From Pseudomonas trivialis (GTDB taxonomy: Bacteria > Pseudomonadota > Gammaproteobacteria > Pseudomonadales > Pseudomonadaceae), in the NCBI RefSeq assembly GCF_001439805.1, contig NZ_JYLK01000006.1, forward strand, positions 248,001-312,000: a stretch of 64,000 bases of DNA. The letters run 5' to 3'. The notes below the pieces were generated by a model. The model was not told where the DNA came from, ran no database searches, and saw nothing but the letters and a program-made list of their open reading frames with translations. Shown piece by piece: positions 46,091 to 55,769 of this stretch (positions within the stretch are counted from its first letter, which is position 1; each line of letters starts with the position of its first letter). A program made the position numbers and the translations under genes.

Positions 46091-47302
46091 TTACTCCGTG
46101 CCTGCCGCGCTGGTAAACAGCGGCAAGGTCATCAATGCACAGGTGCCACGCCCCAGCCGGGAGTGCAGCAACAATTCTCCCTGATGGGCACGCGCCACTG
46201 CCTTGACCACGGTCAGGCCCAGGCCCGTGCCGTTGGTCTTGGTGGTAAAAAAAGGTTCGCCCAGGCGTTGCAGCACCAGCGGGTCGATGCCGCTGCCACT
46301 GTCGCTGATGCACAGGCGCAGGGTTTGCTCGCGGCTGTACAAGTGAATCTTCAGGCGTGCGCCGGGACCGCTGGCCTGGGTGGCGTTTTCGATCAGGTTG
46401 AGCAGCGCGCCCACCAGGGTGTCGCGGTTGCACAGCAGTTCACCCAGGTGGCTGTTGCACTGCCAGCGCACTTGCACGTCCTGGATATGGGTGGCGGCGG
46501 CGGCCTGCAACGCCTGCATCAGCGCCGCCGGGGTGACGCGGTCGGTCAAAGGCAATTCGCCGCGGGCAAACACCAGCATGTCGCGCACCTGATGCTCCAG
46601 CTCATGCAGGCGCTCTTTGAGGCGCCCGGCAAAGCGCTGGTGGGTGGCGGCGGGCAGTTGCTCGTCAGTCAAATGACTGGCGTAGATCAGCGCGGCCGAC
46701 AGCGGCGTGCGGATCTGATGCGCCAGAGAGGCGACCATCCGGCCCAACGACGACAGTCGTTCGTGGCGCGCCAACTGGTCCTGCAGGTGCCGGGTTTCCG
46801 TCAGGTCGTTGAGCAGCACCAGTTGACCGGGCTCGGCGTCCAGGGAGCGGGTGGCAATGGACAGGCGGCGCCCGTCCTTGAGGGAGATTTCGTGACCGTC
46901 GTCTTCACGGGGCGCAAAGCAGCGGGTGATAACTTCACGCCACAGCTCGCCTTCGAGCGGCAGGCCGAGCATGTCGCAGGCGGCCGGGTTGGCCTCGCGC
47001 ACGCGGCCCTGATCGTCAATCACGATGACGCCACCGGGCAACAGCGACAGCAGGTTTTGCAGGCGGTTGGCCAGGCGTTCTTTCTCGGCCAACTCTTGCA
47101 TGCGCTGGGCGCTGACCACCGCCAACTCACCCTTGAGCTCGGAAACCCGGGCTTCCAGCAGGCTGTAGGAGTCGGTCAGTTGGCTCGACATCTGGTTGAA
47201 CTGGGAGAACGCCTGCTCAAGACCCTGGCGGATCGGCGACTCTACAGGCGGAACCAGCCCCTGGATGGCAGGGGCCGAGGATAGCTGGGCGGCGTGGGGC
47301 AT
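46091..47302 (-). CDS. fleS: FleS, cytoplasmic flagellar sensor kinase
   Basis: A 403-residue kinase with no membrane segment. An N-terminal coiled coil (EKERLANRLQ) leads into a PAS domain (GGVIVIDDQGRVREANPAACDMLGLP), a HisKA domain with the phospho-His in ASLAHQIRTPLSAAL, and an ATPase (LIENATQASGPGA, DSGSGID, GTGLGLTVV). It senses an internal assembly state and phosphorylates FleR. A sigma54 promoter lies at 47355-47370. Confidence 0.94.
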   Translation of the reverse strand: MPHAAQLSSAPAIQGLVPPVESPIRQGLEQAFSQFNQMSSQLTDSYSLLEARVSELKGELAVVSAQRMQELAEKERLANRLQNLLSLLPGGVIVIDDQGRVREANPAACDMLGLPLEGELWREVITRCFAPREDDGHEISLKDGRRLSIATRSLDAEPGQLVLLNDLTETRHLQDQLARHERLSSLGRMVASLAHQIRTPLSAALIYASHLTDEQLPAATHQRFAGRLKERLHELEHQVRDMLVFARGELPLTDRVTPAALMQALQAAAATHIQDVQVRWQCNSHLGELLCNRDTLVGALLNLIENATQASGPGARLKIHLYSREQTLRLCISDSGSGIDPLVLQRLGEPFFTTKTNGTGLGLTVVKAVARAHQGELLLHSRLGRGTCALMTLPLFTSAAGTE

Positions 47303-47354
47303 GATGCTCTCTCGCTGGCTGACCGTCAGTTAAACGGAACGTTGCGAGAGCTGT

Positions 47355-47370
47355 AGCAATACCCGTGCCT
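47355..47370 (-). promoter_or_regulatory. Sigma54 promoter of fleSR
   Basis: The minus strand reads AGGCACGGGTATTGCT: GG, 10 bases, GC, with a full GGCACG and TTGCT. FleQ activates this promoter in P. aeruginosa. Confidence 0.88.
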
Positions 47371-47372
47371 AA

Positions 47373-47390
47373 AAAAATAAGCTTATTTTT
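47373..47390 (-). terminator. AT-rich hairpin after fleQ
   Basis: A perfect inverted repeat AAAAATAAGCTTATTTTT is followed on the minus strand by more T. It lies between the fleQ stop and the fleSR promoter. It is a weak but plausible terminator that would keep fleQ and fleSR transcripts apart. Confidence 0.5.
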
Positions 47391-47411
47391 CAGTCAGTTG
47401 AAAAACAGGCG

Positions 47412-48887
<1,476 letters not shown>

Positions 48888-49055
48888 GCAATAGCAACTT
48901 CCCTAGTAAAACTTCCTGCCCCAGTGTGAGGGCAATCAAGACGCCTGTAGGACTTATTACCTTGTAGACGTCTGAAATCTGAAAACAACACTAGTTAAGT
49001 CAAAAAAACCTGCGCAGTCAAATTTATGACGCGCATTAGGGTTAACCGACTCTGT

Positions 49056-49352
49056 TCAACCAAACAGATGGTAGACCTTTGACGCGTTTTTTGCCTGGTT
49101 GATCTGCGACATCTCTTCGAAAATCGCCTGCCTCTCCCCCGTCGTCACCTCAAGCAACTGCTGATACACCGCCAGCAGGCTTTCCAGCTTTTCACGCAAC
49201 GCGTCCTCGTTGACCGGCGCTTCACTGAGCACCTGGTCGATCACATCGCGACAGCCCAGATCGAGTTCGCCGATGGCCTCCCAGTTGCGGTCCGCCAGCG
49301 CACCCACCAGCGCCTCACGGGTTTCATCAATGCGTTGCAGTGCATGGCTCAT
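49056..49352 (-). CDS. fliT: FliT, flagellar export chaperone
   Basis: A 98-residue helical protein with a FliT-like pattern (LQRIDETREALVGALADRNWEAIGELDLGCRDVI and REKLESLLAVYQQLLE). FliT chaperones FliD. The ATG at 49352 has GAGGAA seven bases upstream. It follows fliS by 25 bases. Confidence 0.82.
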   Translation of the reverse strand: MSHALQRIDETREALVGALADRNWEAIGELDLGCRDVIDQVLSEAPVNEDALREKLESLLAVYQQLLEVTTGERQAIFEEMSQINQAKNASKVYHLFG

Positions 49353-49377
49353 GACGTATTCCTCAAGGCCGTTGGCC

Positions 49378-49782
49378 TTACTGTGCGGCGCCTTGTGGGG
49401 TCGCGATACCATCCCAGCCTTGCTTGACGGTAATCATCAAGCGCGCAACCTCGTCGATCATCTCGGGGTCGTTGTGCAGGTTGGCTTCCATCAGACGGTT
49501 GGTCATGTACGCATACAGACTTTCCAGTTGCTGGATATACGCTGGATTTTCGCTTTTTTCAGCATCCAGACCGTCGCGCAGGCCGATGACGATATCCACC
49601 GCCTTGCCGAGCATCAGGCCTTTCTGCGCAATGTCGCCACGCGCCAAAGCACCCTTGGCCTGAGCCATGCGGTCAAGCCCACCCTCCATCAGCATCTGCA
49701 CCAGACGGTGCGGACTGGCTTCAGAGATCTGAGCATGGGAATTGACCTTCTGGTATTGGCGAAGGGCTCTCATGGGATTCAT
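49378..49782 (-). CDS. fliS: FliS, flagellin export chaperone
   Basis: A 134-residue four-helix chaperone with the family pattern YQKVNSHAQISEASPHRLVQMLMEGGLDRMAQAKGA and NRLMEANLHNDPEMIDEV. It keeps flagellin unfolded for export. It normally sits just downstream of fliD. Here a plus-strand two-gene insert and two terminators separate it from fliD, and a sigma28-like promoter lies just upstream. Confidence 0.93.
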   Translation of the reverse strand: MNPMRALRQYQKVNSHAQISEASPHRLVQMLMEGGLDRMAQAKGALARGDIAQKGLMLGKAVDIVIGLRDGLDAEKSENPAYIQQLESLYAYMTNRLMEANLHNDPEMIDEVARLMITVKQGWDGIATPQGAAQ

Positions 49783-49829
49783 GGTTCTACCTCGTAACAG
49801 GCGACAGCGGAAAGATTTCAGTAACGTTT

Positions 49830-49856
49830 ATGTCGACTCGATTACCCATAACTTTA
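49830..49856 (-). promoter_or_regulatory. Possible sigma28 promoter of fliS-fliT
   Basis: The minus strand reads TAAAGTTA, 11 bases, GTCGACAT, the spacing of the sigma28 consensus TAAAGTTT-N11-GCCGATAA. The -35 is strong and the -10 matches five of eight. Confidence 0.5.
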
Positions 49857-49870
49857 ATCCCACCGTTATC

Positions 49871-49904
49871 AAAAAAGCCAATGCACGCAGCATTGGCTTT
49901 TTGC
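49871..49904. terminator. Bidirectional terminator upstream of fliS
   Basis: Stem AAAAAGCCAATG / CATTGGCTTTTT with a seven-base loop and T-runs on both sides. It isolates fliS from transcription coming from the insert. Confidence 0.8.
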
Positions 49905-49934
49905 GGGGTGCCACACGGGCGCCATAAATCCGCT

Positions 49935-49950
49935 TGGTACAGTTCCTGCT
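49935..49950 (+). promoter_or_regulatory. Sigma54 promoter of the inserted glycosylation pair
   Basis: The plus strand reads TGGTACAGTTCCTGCT: GG at 49936-49937, 10 bases, GC at 49948-49949. The predicted start is near 49961, about 42 bases before the aminotransferase ATG. It links the insert to a sigma54 activator, most simply FleQ. Confidence 0.75.
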
Positions 49951-50002
49951 TTGCCCCTTTCCAATCGTAGGAAACGATATTTAATTGACAGTCGCGGGCA
50001 CC

Positions 50003-51127
50003 ATGAAAAATATCATCAAGTTGTTAGTGCCAGAGATGCCGAAGGTCGAGCAGATTCTTCCGTACTGGCAGCAGATCGATGAAAATCGCTGGTACACCAA
50101 CTTCGGCCCGCTGGTCTGCGAACTCGAAGAACGGCTGTCGCGCTCATTCAGTCGCGAGCCGACGAAGGTGCACGTGGTGTCCATGGCCAATGGCACCTGC
50201 GCACTGCAAATCGCCCTCGAAGCATTGAGGCTGCGCAAGGCTGGCCGGGTGCTCGTGCCTGGGCTGACGTTCGTCGCCACCGCCACCGCCATCATCCGTG
50301 CGGGGCTTACGCCGCTGATCAGCGATGTGGATCCCGACAGCTGGCTGCTGACGCCCGCGATAGCCCGCGCGGCCTTGGCTGAAACGCCATTTGACGCCGT
50401 GATGCCGGTCGCGACGTATGGCTGTCCTCAGGACGTCGCAGGCTGGGACCTGTTCACCGCCGAAACCGGCATCCCGGTGGTGGTGGACGCCGCAGGCGCC
50501 TGGGGCAATCAACAGGTCGGCCTGACCACCAAGGTTGCCTTCAGCCTGCACGCCACCAAGGCGCTGGGCGGCGGCGAAGGCGGTTTCGTCGCCGCCCGCC
50601 ACCACGCTTACGGCCAGAGCATGCGCGCACTCAGCAACTTCGGCATCGATGCCCAGAGTGGCGGCCTGGTGTTCGATGCGGGTGAGAACGGCAAGATGAG
50701 CGAATACCATGCGGCCGTTGCCCTGGCGGCGCTGGACAACTGGCCGACCGTGGCAGAAACACGGCGCAGCCTGCATCAGCGCTATGCCGCACGCCTGCTG
50801 GCGCGAATTCCCGCGCTGAAACTTCAAGTCAAACCCGCGGACGGCGTATACAGCCTGATGCTTGTGTTACTGCCGCCGGGTGTTCGCGGGGTCGACATTC
50901 AACTGCGTCTGCTCGGCGAAGACATCGAAACCCGTCGCTGGTACTGCCCTCCCCTGCACGGCCACCCGGCCTTCCAGGCGTGCGCGGCCGGTCCGCTGCC
51001 GGTGGTCGATCTGCTGACCGAACGCCTGCTGGGCCTCCCCTTCCATCTTTCATTGACCGATGCAGACATCGAACGGGTGATCGATTGCCTGGCAGACCTG
51101 CTCACCGACCAAGCGGCAGCGCCATGA
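50003..51127 (+). CDS. DegT/DnrJ/EryC1/StrS-family sugar aminotransferase
   Basis: A 374-residue PLP enzyme of the fold that makes nucleotide-linked amino sugars (VioA/FdtB/WecE-like). The PLP-binding Asp162 lies in VVVDAAGAWG and Lys186 in SLHATKALGGGEGGF. Its sugar product cannot be told. It is likely to supply an amino sugar for the glycosyltransferase encoded next, joined through a 20-codon frame with ATGA overlaps. The ATG at 50003 is used; the ribosome site is weak. The gene sits between fliS and fliD, opposite in strand to both. Confidence 0.88.
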   Translation: MKNIIKLLVPEMPKVEQILPYWQQIDENRWYTNFGPLVCELEERLSRSFSREPTKVHVVSMANGTCALQIALEALRLRKAGRVLVPGLTFVATATAIIRAGLTPLISDVDPDSWLLTPAIARAALAETPFDAVMPVATYGCPQDVAGWDLFTAETGIPVVVDAAGAWGNQQVGLTTKVAFSLHATKALGGGEGGFVAARHHAYGQSMRALSNFGIDAQSGGLVFDAGENGKMSEYHAAVALAALDNWPTVAETRRSLHQRYAARLLARIPALKLQVKPADGVYSLMLVLLPPGVRGVDIQLRLLGEDIETRRWYCPPLHGHPAFQACAAGPLPVVDLLTERLLGLPFHLSLTDADIERVIDCLADLLTDQAAAP

Positions 51128-51186
51128 CCGCGCGCGCCAACAGCCGGTTCAACCTTCGTCCCTTGTTCAAACTGGTGTGTGCATGA
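51124..51186 (+). CDS. 20-codon linker ORF between aminotransferase and glycosyltransferase
   Basis: Reads MTARANSRFNLRPLFKLVCA. Its ATG overlaps the aminotransferase stop (ATGA at 51124-51127), and its stop overlaps the glycosyltransferase ATG (ATGA at 51183-51186). The glycosyltransferase lacks a ribosome site of its own, so this small frame may pass ribosomes along by coupled translation. It may also be a chance frame. Confidence 0.45.
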   Translation: MTARANSRFNLRPLFKLVCA

Positions 51187-54100
51187 CAACTACTCCTTCA
51201 GCCGCACAGGTGCCGCTGGTCAGCATCGCGATACCGGCCTACAGCCCTCGATTCTTCGAGGCGGCACTGAGCAGTGCGCTGAATCAGCGCTACGCCAACA
51301 TCGAAGTCGTTGTCACCGATGACTGCCGCGACGACGGCGTCCGCCTGATTACCGAACGCCTCGCTGCGCAGTCAGCTGTGCCGGTGCGCTACCTGCACAA
51401 CGAACAGCAGTTGGGCGGCATGCTCAACCTCAACCGTTGCATGCAGGAGTCCCAGGGCGAATACATCAAATTCCTCAACGATGATGACGTGCTGCTACCC
51501 GACTGCATCTCGCGCATGGCGGCGGTACTCCAGGCGCGCGGCGATATCGCGCTGGTCACTTCGCGGCGCACGATAATCGATGCCCAGGGTGAGGCGCAGC
51601 CCGATATCCTCGAAACGTCCGGTGTATTCAGCCAAGACACCTGCCTGCACGGCGAGGACATCATTTCGCTGCTCTGCGACTGGCCGGTCAATTTCATCGG
51701 CGAGCCCAGCACCGTGATGTTTCGCCGCGCGCAGTTGAGCGACAAGCTGCCATACATCTGCGCCCTTGGCGGTGTGGTGATCCGCGCCATCAACGACCTG
51801 GCGATGTTTGTGAACCTGCTGCAGCACGGTCACCTGGCGTTCCTGCATGAGCCGCTGTCGCTGTTTCGTCGACATGCCGACCAGCGTCAGAACCAGCCCG
51901 ACATGAAGGCACTGTTCCTGCAGAGCCGCACCGACTTCGTCGAACAGATTCATGCGTTGGGGTTGTATCGCCCGCAGTTCCAGGCGCAGGTGCGCCGCAG
52001 GCCCCTGCCTGGCCCTCAGGCCTTCAGACTGTTTGCGTTGCGCGACGCTTACACGGCCGCCAGTGCCGACGCGTCAGCCACGGAGGTCTCGGCGGTCAGC
52101 GCCGAAACATGCGAATTGCTCGAGGTGCGGCGACCCGCTCTGCCGGACAGCGAGCCACCCGTGGCGGTGGTCATCCATGCCTTCCACCCGGATGTGCTTC
52201 TGGACATCCTGCAACGCCTGATTCAACTGCATGAACGCCTGCATCTCTACGTTACCTGCATGGCGGGGCGCGAAAATGAAGTACGCGACCATTTGGCGGG
52301 CACCGGCCTGGGTTATTCACTGTTCCGCGTACCCAACCATGGCCGCGACGTCTTGCCCTTTTTGAGCGTACTGCCATTTTTACGCGCCGATAATATTCAC
52401 ACCCTGGTCAAGCTGCATACCAAGCGCTCGGTGCACTTGGGCGTGAACAATTCCTGGGCCAGCGAACTGTTCGATGACCTGCTCGCTCCGGTGCGGTTTC
52501 GCCAGTCTGTGGAGTACCTGGCCAACCCGACGCACCATCCGCTGCTGGGCACGGAGCGCTACCGCCAGGCAGTGACCACCCATCTGGCTGAAAAAAACCG
52601 TATTCATCTATTGGCCCTGGCCGAGCGTGCCGGCCTTGAACCGCAGCACATCGACGAGGCTGACTTTTTCGCCGGCACCATGTTCTTCGTGCGCCTTGAA
52701 GCGCTGGCCCCTCTGGAGCGCATGCACCTGACACCCGCCGACTTCGAAACCGAAGCCGGCCAGCTTGACGGCACCCTTGCCCACGCGTTCGAACGCTTTT
52801 TCGGCGTGCTGGGGCATCTCGGCAAACAGCAGCGCAATGTCCATCTGTATCAGCGCTGGCTGGAAACCCGGCAACTGGCGGCCAGCGAATTCGAAGGCCT
52901 GCCGGCGCGGCTGGCAAGCTGGCCGCAGCAACCGGGCGTATTGTTGGTGGTGACCGATACCAGCGGTGACATGGCCGCCTTGCGCGCAACACTGGACAGC
53001 ATCGACGGCCAGCTGTACCAGGCGGCGGCCATCGCCGTACTGTCCAATGCCGACCCCGTCGGGATAACCCCGGCCGACAATCTCGTGTGGCTGCCGCTGG
53101 CAGAGTCCTGGCCGAGCCAGCTCAATGAGTTGCTGCAAGGCATCCAGGCCGATTGGTGCTACCTGCTGCGCGGCGGCGACCAGCTCGACGCCCACGCCCT
53201 GCTGCTGCTGGCCGAGGGGATCGCGCTGAACCCCGGCATCAGCGCCTGTTACAGCGACGAGGATTCGATTACCGCCTCTGGCCGCCAGGATCCGGTCTTC
53301 AAGCCGGACCTCAACCTCGACCTGTTGCGCAGTTACCCGTATGTAGGCCGCGCCCTGGCCTTCAGCCGCGCCGCCGCCTTGCAGGCCGATGGTTTCGACC
53401 CTGCCTTCGCGGAACTTGCGCCCCACGACCTGCTCTTGCGGCTGATCGAGACCCACGGGCTGGGCAGCGTCGGCCACATCGCCGAAGTACTGGTACACCA
53501 GGCCATCAACTTCGGCCAGTGGCTGGGTGAGGCCCAGGTTATCGCCCACTCCGCGGCGGTCATCGAGGCGCACCTGCAACGCCTGGGCGTGGCGCACGAA
53601 TTGCGCACCGGCCCCCTGCCGATGGTCCATCGCGTGGTCTATCAGCACCCGACAACACCCTTGGTGTCGATCATCATCCCCACCAAAGACCAGTTGCCTA
53701 TGCTGATGCGCTGCATAGAAAGCCTGATGGAGAACACCCGCAACACCCATTACGAACTGCTCATCGTCGATAACAACAGCCAAACCGCCGAAGCCCGTGA
53801 ATGGTTCGCCGGCATGGAGCGCCTGAACGATGCCAAGGTGCGCATCCTGCGCTACCCGCACCCGTTCAACTATTCGGCCATCAACAACTTCGCCGTCAGC
53901 CGCGCCCGTGGCGAATATCTGGTCCTGCTCAACAACGACACCGCAGTCATCGACGGCGATTGGCTTGACGCCCTGCTCCATCACGCCCAGCGGCCGGAAG
54001 TCGGCATCGTCGGCGCCAAACTGCTGTTTCCCAATGGCACGGTGCAGCACGCAGGCGTGGTCCTTGGCCTGCGCGGCGTGGCAGATCACGGGTTCATCGA

Positions 54101-55514
54101 CAGCCCGATGCTGTCCAACGGCTACCTGCACCGGCTGCAAGTCGATCAGAACTACAGCGCCGTAACGGCCGCCTGCCTGATGATCCGCACCGAACTGTAT
54201 CGCCAGGTGGGCGGGATGGACGAGGCCGACCTGGGGGTGTCCTACAACGATGTGGACCTGTGCCTGAAAGTCGGCCAGGCCGGGCAATTGGTGGTGTGGA
54301 CGCCTTACGCGATCCTGATGCACGAAGCCAACGTGAGCCAGAACCAGGTTGACAAGGCCACCCAGGACACCAAGCGCGAGCGCTTCAAGCGCGAACAGGC
54401 GGTGATGTACCAGCGCTGGCTGCCGCAGCTGGCAAACGACCCGGCCTACAATCGCAACCTGACCCTGGAAGGCAGCGGCTTTGCCTATGAATGCCGTAGC
54501 GAGTTGGGCTGGCGCCCGCTCGCCAGTCACGCGCTACCTTACGCAGTGTGCTACCCCGGCGATTCCTTCGGCAGCGGCCATTATCGGGTGCGCCAGCCCT
54601 TCGCTGCCTTGCAGGCCGCCAGGCTGATCGACGGTGAAGTGAACGACTTGCTGCTGCAACCGGTGGAACTGGAGCGCCTGGCGCCGGACACGATCATCTT
54701 CCAGCGCCAATTCACAAAAACCCAACTTGAAGTCATCCAGAACGCCCGGTCACTGTCCAAAGCGTTCAAGGTGTACGAGCTGGACGACTACATCCTCAAC
54801 GTGCCCGCCGGCAACCTGACCCGCTCGCTGTTTCCCAAGGACATTGCCAAGCGCCTGAAAAAAGCCGTGAGCCTGTGTGATCGACTGGTGGTGTCGACCC
54901 AACCGCTGGCCAATGCGCTCAAAGGCTACAACGCCGACATTCGCGTGATGGAAAACCGCCTGCCCGCCCAGTGGTGGAACGGGCTGACGAGCCTGCGCCA
55001 GCAGGGGCGCAAGCCTCGGGTGGGCTGGGCCGGCGGCTCAAGCCACGGCGCCGACCTGCTGGTGATTGCCGAGGTGGTTCGCGAACTGGCCGGCGAGGTG
55101 GAATGGGTGTTCATGGGCATGTGCCCACCGGCCCTGCGCCCTTATGTCCATGAGTTTCACGGTGGCGTGAACATCGACCAATACCCGGCACGCCTGGCTG
55201 CCCTGAACCTGGACCTGGCGCTGGCGCCGCTGGAAGACAACTTTTTCAACGCCTGCAAAAGCAACCTGCGCCTGCTGGAATACGGCGCCTGTGCCCTGCC
55301 GGTGATCTGCTCGGACATCCTGTGTTATCGCGGTGATTTTCCGGTGACCCGGGTCAAGAACCGCTCCAGGGACTGGATTGCCGCCATTCGCGAACATTTG
55401 GCCGAACCGGACGCCAGTGCCGCTGCCGGCGACGCCCTGCACAGCGTGATACTGGACAAGTGGATGCTCAGGGAAGATAACCTGCTGGCCTGGCGAAAGG
55501 CGTGGCTGCCCTGA
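51183..55514 (+). CDS. Giant multidomain glycosyltransferase (GT2, RgpF-like, GT2, C-terminal GT)
   Basis: A 1443-residue cytoplasmic protein. Domains in order: GT2 transferase (about residues 10-240, PLVSIAIPAY and NDDD at 99-102); RgpF-like rhamnan-synthesis domain (about 325-560, VVIHAFHPDVLLDILQRL and KLHTKRSVH); a weaker GT2-like region (about 590-820, DEDSITASGRQDPVFKPDLN); a second full GT2 (about 826-1090, PLVSIIIPTKDQ and LLNNDT); and a C-terminal GT4-like part (about 1278-1443, RVGWAGGSSHG and LAPLEDNFFNACKSN). It resembles flagellin glycosyltransferases of Pseudomonas. Its site beside fliD, fliS and fliC suggests flagellin modification, but LPS or capsule cannot be excluded. Confidence 0.88.
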   Translation: MTTTPSAAQVPLVSIAIPAYSPRFFEAALSSALNQRYANIEVVVTDDCRDDGVRLITERLAAQSAVPVRYLHNEQQLGGMLNLNRCMQESQGEYIKFLNDDDVLLPDCISRMAAVLQARGDIALVTSRRTIIDAQGEAQPDILETSGVFSQDTCLHGEDIISLLCDWPVNFIGEPSTVMFRRAQLSDKLPYICALGGVVIRAINDLAMFVNLLQHGHLAFLHEPLSLFRRHADQRQNQPDMKALFLQSRTDFVEQIHALGLYRPQFQAQVRRRPLPGPQAFRLFALRDAYTAASADASATEVSAVSAETCELLEVRRPALPDSEPPVAVVIHAFHPDVLLDILQRLIQLHERLHLYVTCMAGRENEVRDHLAGTGLGYSLFRVPNHGRDVLPFLSVLPFLRADNIHTLVKLHTKRSVHLGVNNSWASELFDDLLAPVRFRQSVEYLANPTHHPLLGTERYRQAVTTHLAEKNRIHLLALAERAGLEPQHIDEADFFAGTMFFVRLEALAPLERMHLTPADFETEAGQLDGTLAHAFERFFGVLGHLGKQQRNVHLYQRWLETRQLAASEFEGLPARLASWPQQPGVLLVVTDTSGDMAALRATLDSIDGQLYQAAAIAVLSNADPVGITPADNLVWLPLAESWPSQLNELLQGIQADWCYLLRGGDQLDAHALLLLAEGIALNPGISACYSDEDSITASGRQDPVFKPDLNLDLLRSYPYVGRALAFSRAAALQADGFDPAFAELAPHDLLLRLIETHGLGSVGHIAEVLVHQAINFGQWLGEAQVIAHSAAVIEAHLQRLGVAHELRTGPLPMVHRVVYQHPTTPLVSIIIPTKDQLPMLMRCIESLMENTRNTHYELLIVDNNSQTAEAREWFAGMERLNDAKVRILRYPHPFNYSAINNFAVSRARGEYLVLLNNDTAVIDGDWLDALLHHAQRPEVGIVGAKLLFPNGTVQHAGVVLGLRGVADHGFIDSPMLSNGYLHRLQVDQNYSAVTAACLMIRTELYRQVGGMDEADLGVSYNDVDLCLKVGQAGQLVVWTPYAILMHEANVSQNQVDKATQDTKRERFKREQAVMYQRWLPQLANDPAYNRNLTLEGSGFAYECRSELGWRPLASHALPYAVCYPGDSFGSGHYRVRQPFAALQAARLIDGEVNDLLLQPVELERLAPDTIIFQRQFTKTQLEVIQNARSLSKAFKVYELDDYILNVPAGNLTRSLFPKDIAKRLKKAVSLCDRLVVSTQPLANALKGYNADIRVMENRLPAQWWNGLTSLRQQGRKPRVGWAGGSSHGADLLVIAEVVRELAGEVEWVFMGMCPPALRPYVHEFHGGVNIDQYPARLAALNLDLALAPLEDNFFNACKSNLRLLEYGACALPVICSDILCYRGDFPVTRVKNRSRDWIAAIREHLAEPDASAAAGDALHSVILDKWMLREDNLLAWRKAWLP

Positions 55515-55553
55515 CTGGCCGGGGGACCCCCCCCCCCCTGCAACGGAGCTTTT

Positions 55554-55687
55554 GTGGCGAGCGGGCTTGCCCCGCGCTGGGCTGCGAAGCGCCCCCATTC
55601 AAGGAAAACGCGGTGTACCTGATACTGCGCAGCGCCTGGTCTTGGGGGCTGCTGCGCAGCCCAACGCGGGGCAAGCCCGCTCGCCAC
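55554..55687. repeat. REP-flanked 134-base repeat, family A copy 3
   Basis: Termini GTGGCGAGCGGGCTTGCC and GGCAAGCCCGCTCGCCAC, with the same interior as copies 1 and 2. It lies just after the glycosyltransferase and a run of 12 C (55527-55538). Confidence 0.9.
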
Positions 55688-55724
55688 AAAAAGCCCGCTC
55701 GCTACGGGGGAATCGGCGCACCAT

Positions 55725-55756
55725 AAAAAAGCCCGGGTCAAAGACCCGGGCTTTTG
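55725..55756. terminator. Terminator between glycosyltransferase and fliD
   Basis: Stem GCCCGGGTC / GACCCGGGC with loop AAA, A-run before and T-run after. It can end transcription from both sides, for fliD on the minus strand and the glycosyltransferase on the plus strand. Confidence 0.9.
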
Positions 55757-55769
55757 CCAAGCAGTCAAA

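Noticed and set aside
50003..55514. The aminotransferase/glycosyltransferase insert as a mobile element
   Set aside because: No transposase, integrase, tRNA gene or direct repeats were seen at its ends; only a REP element and terminators.
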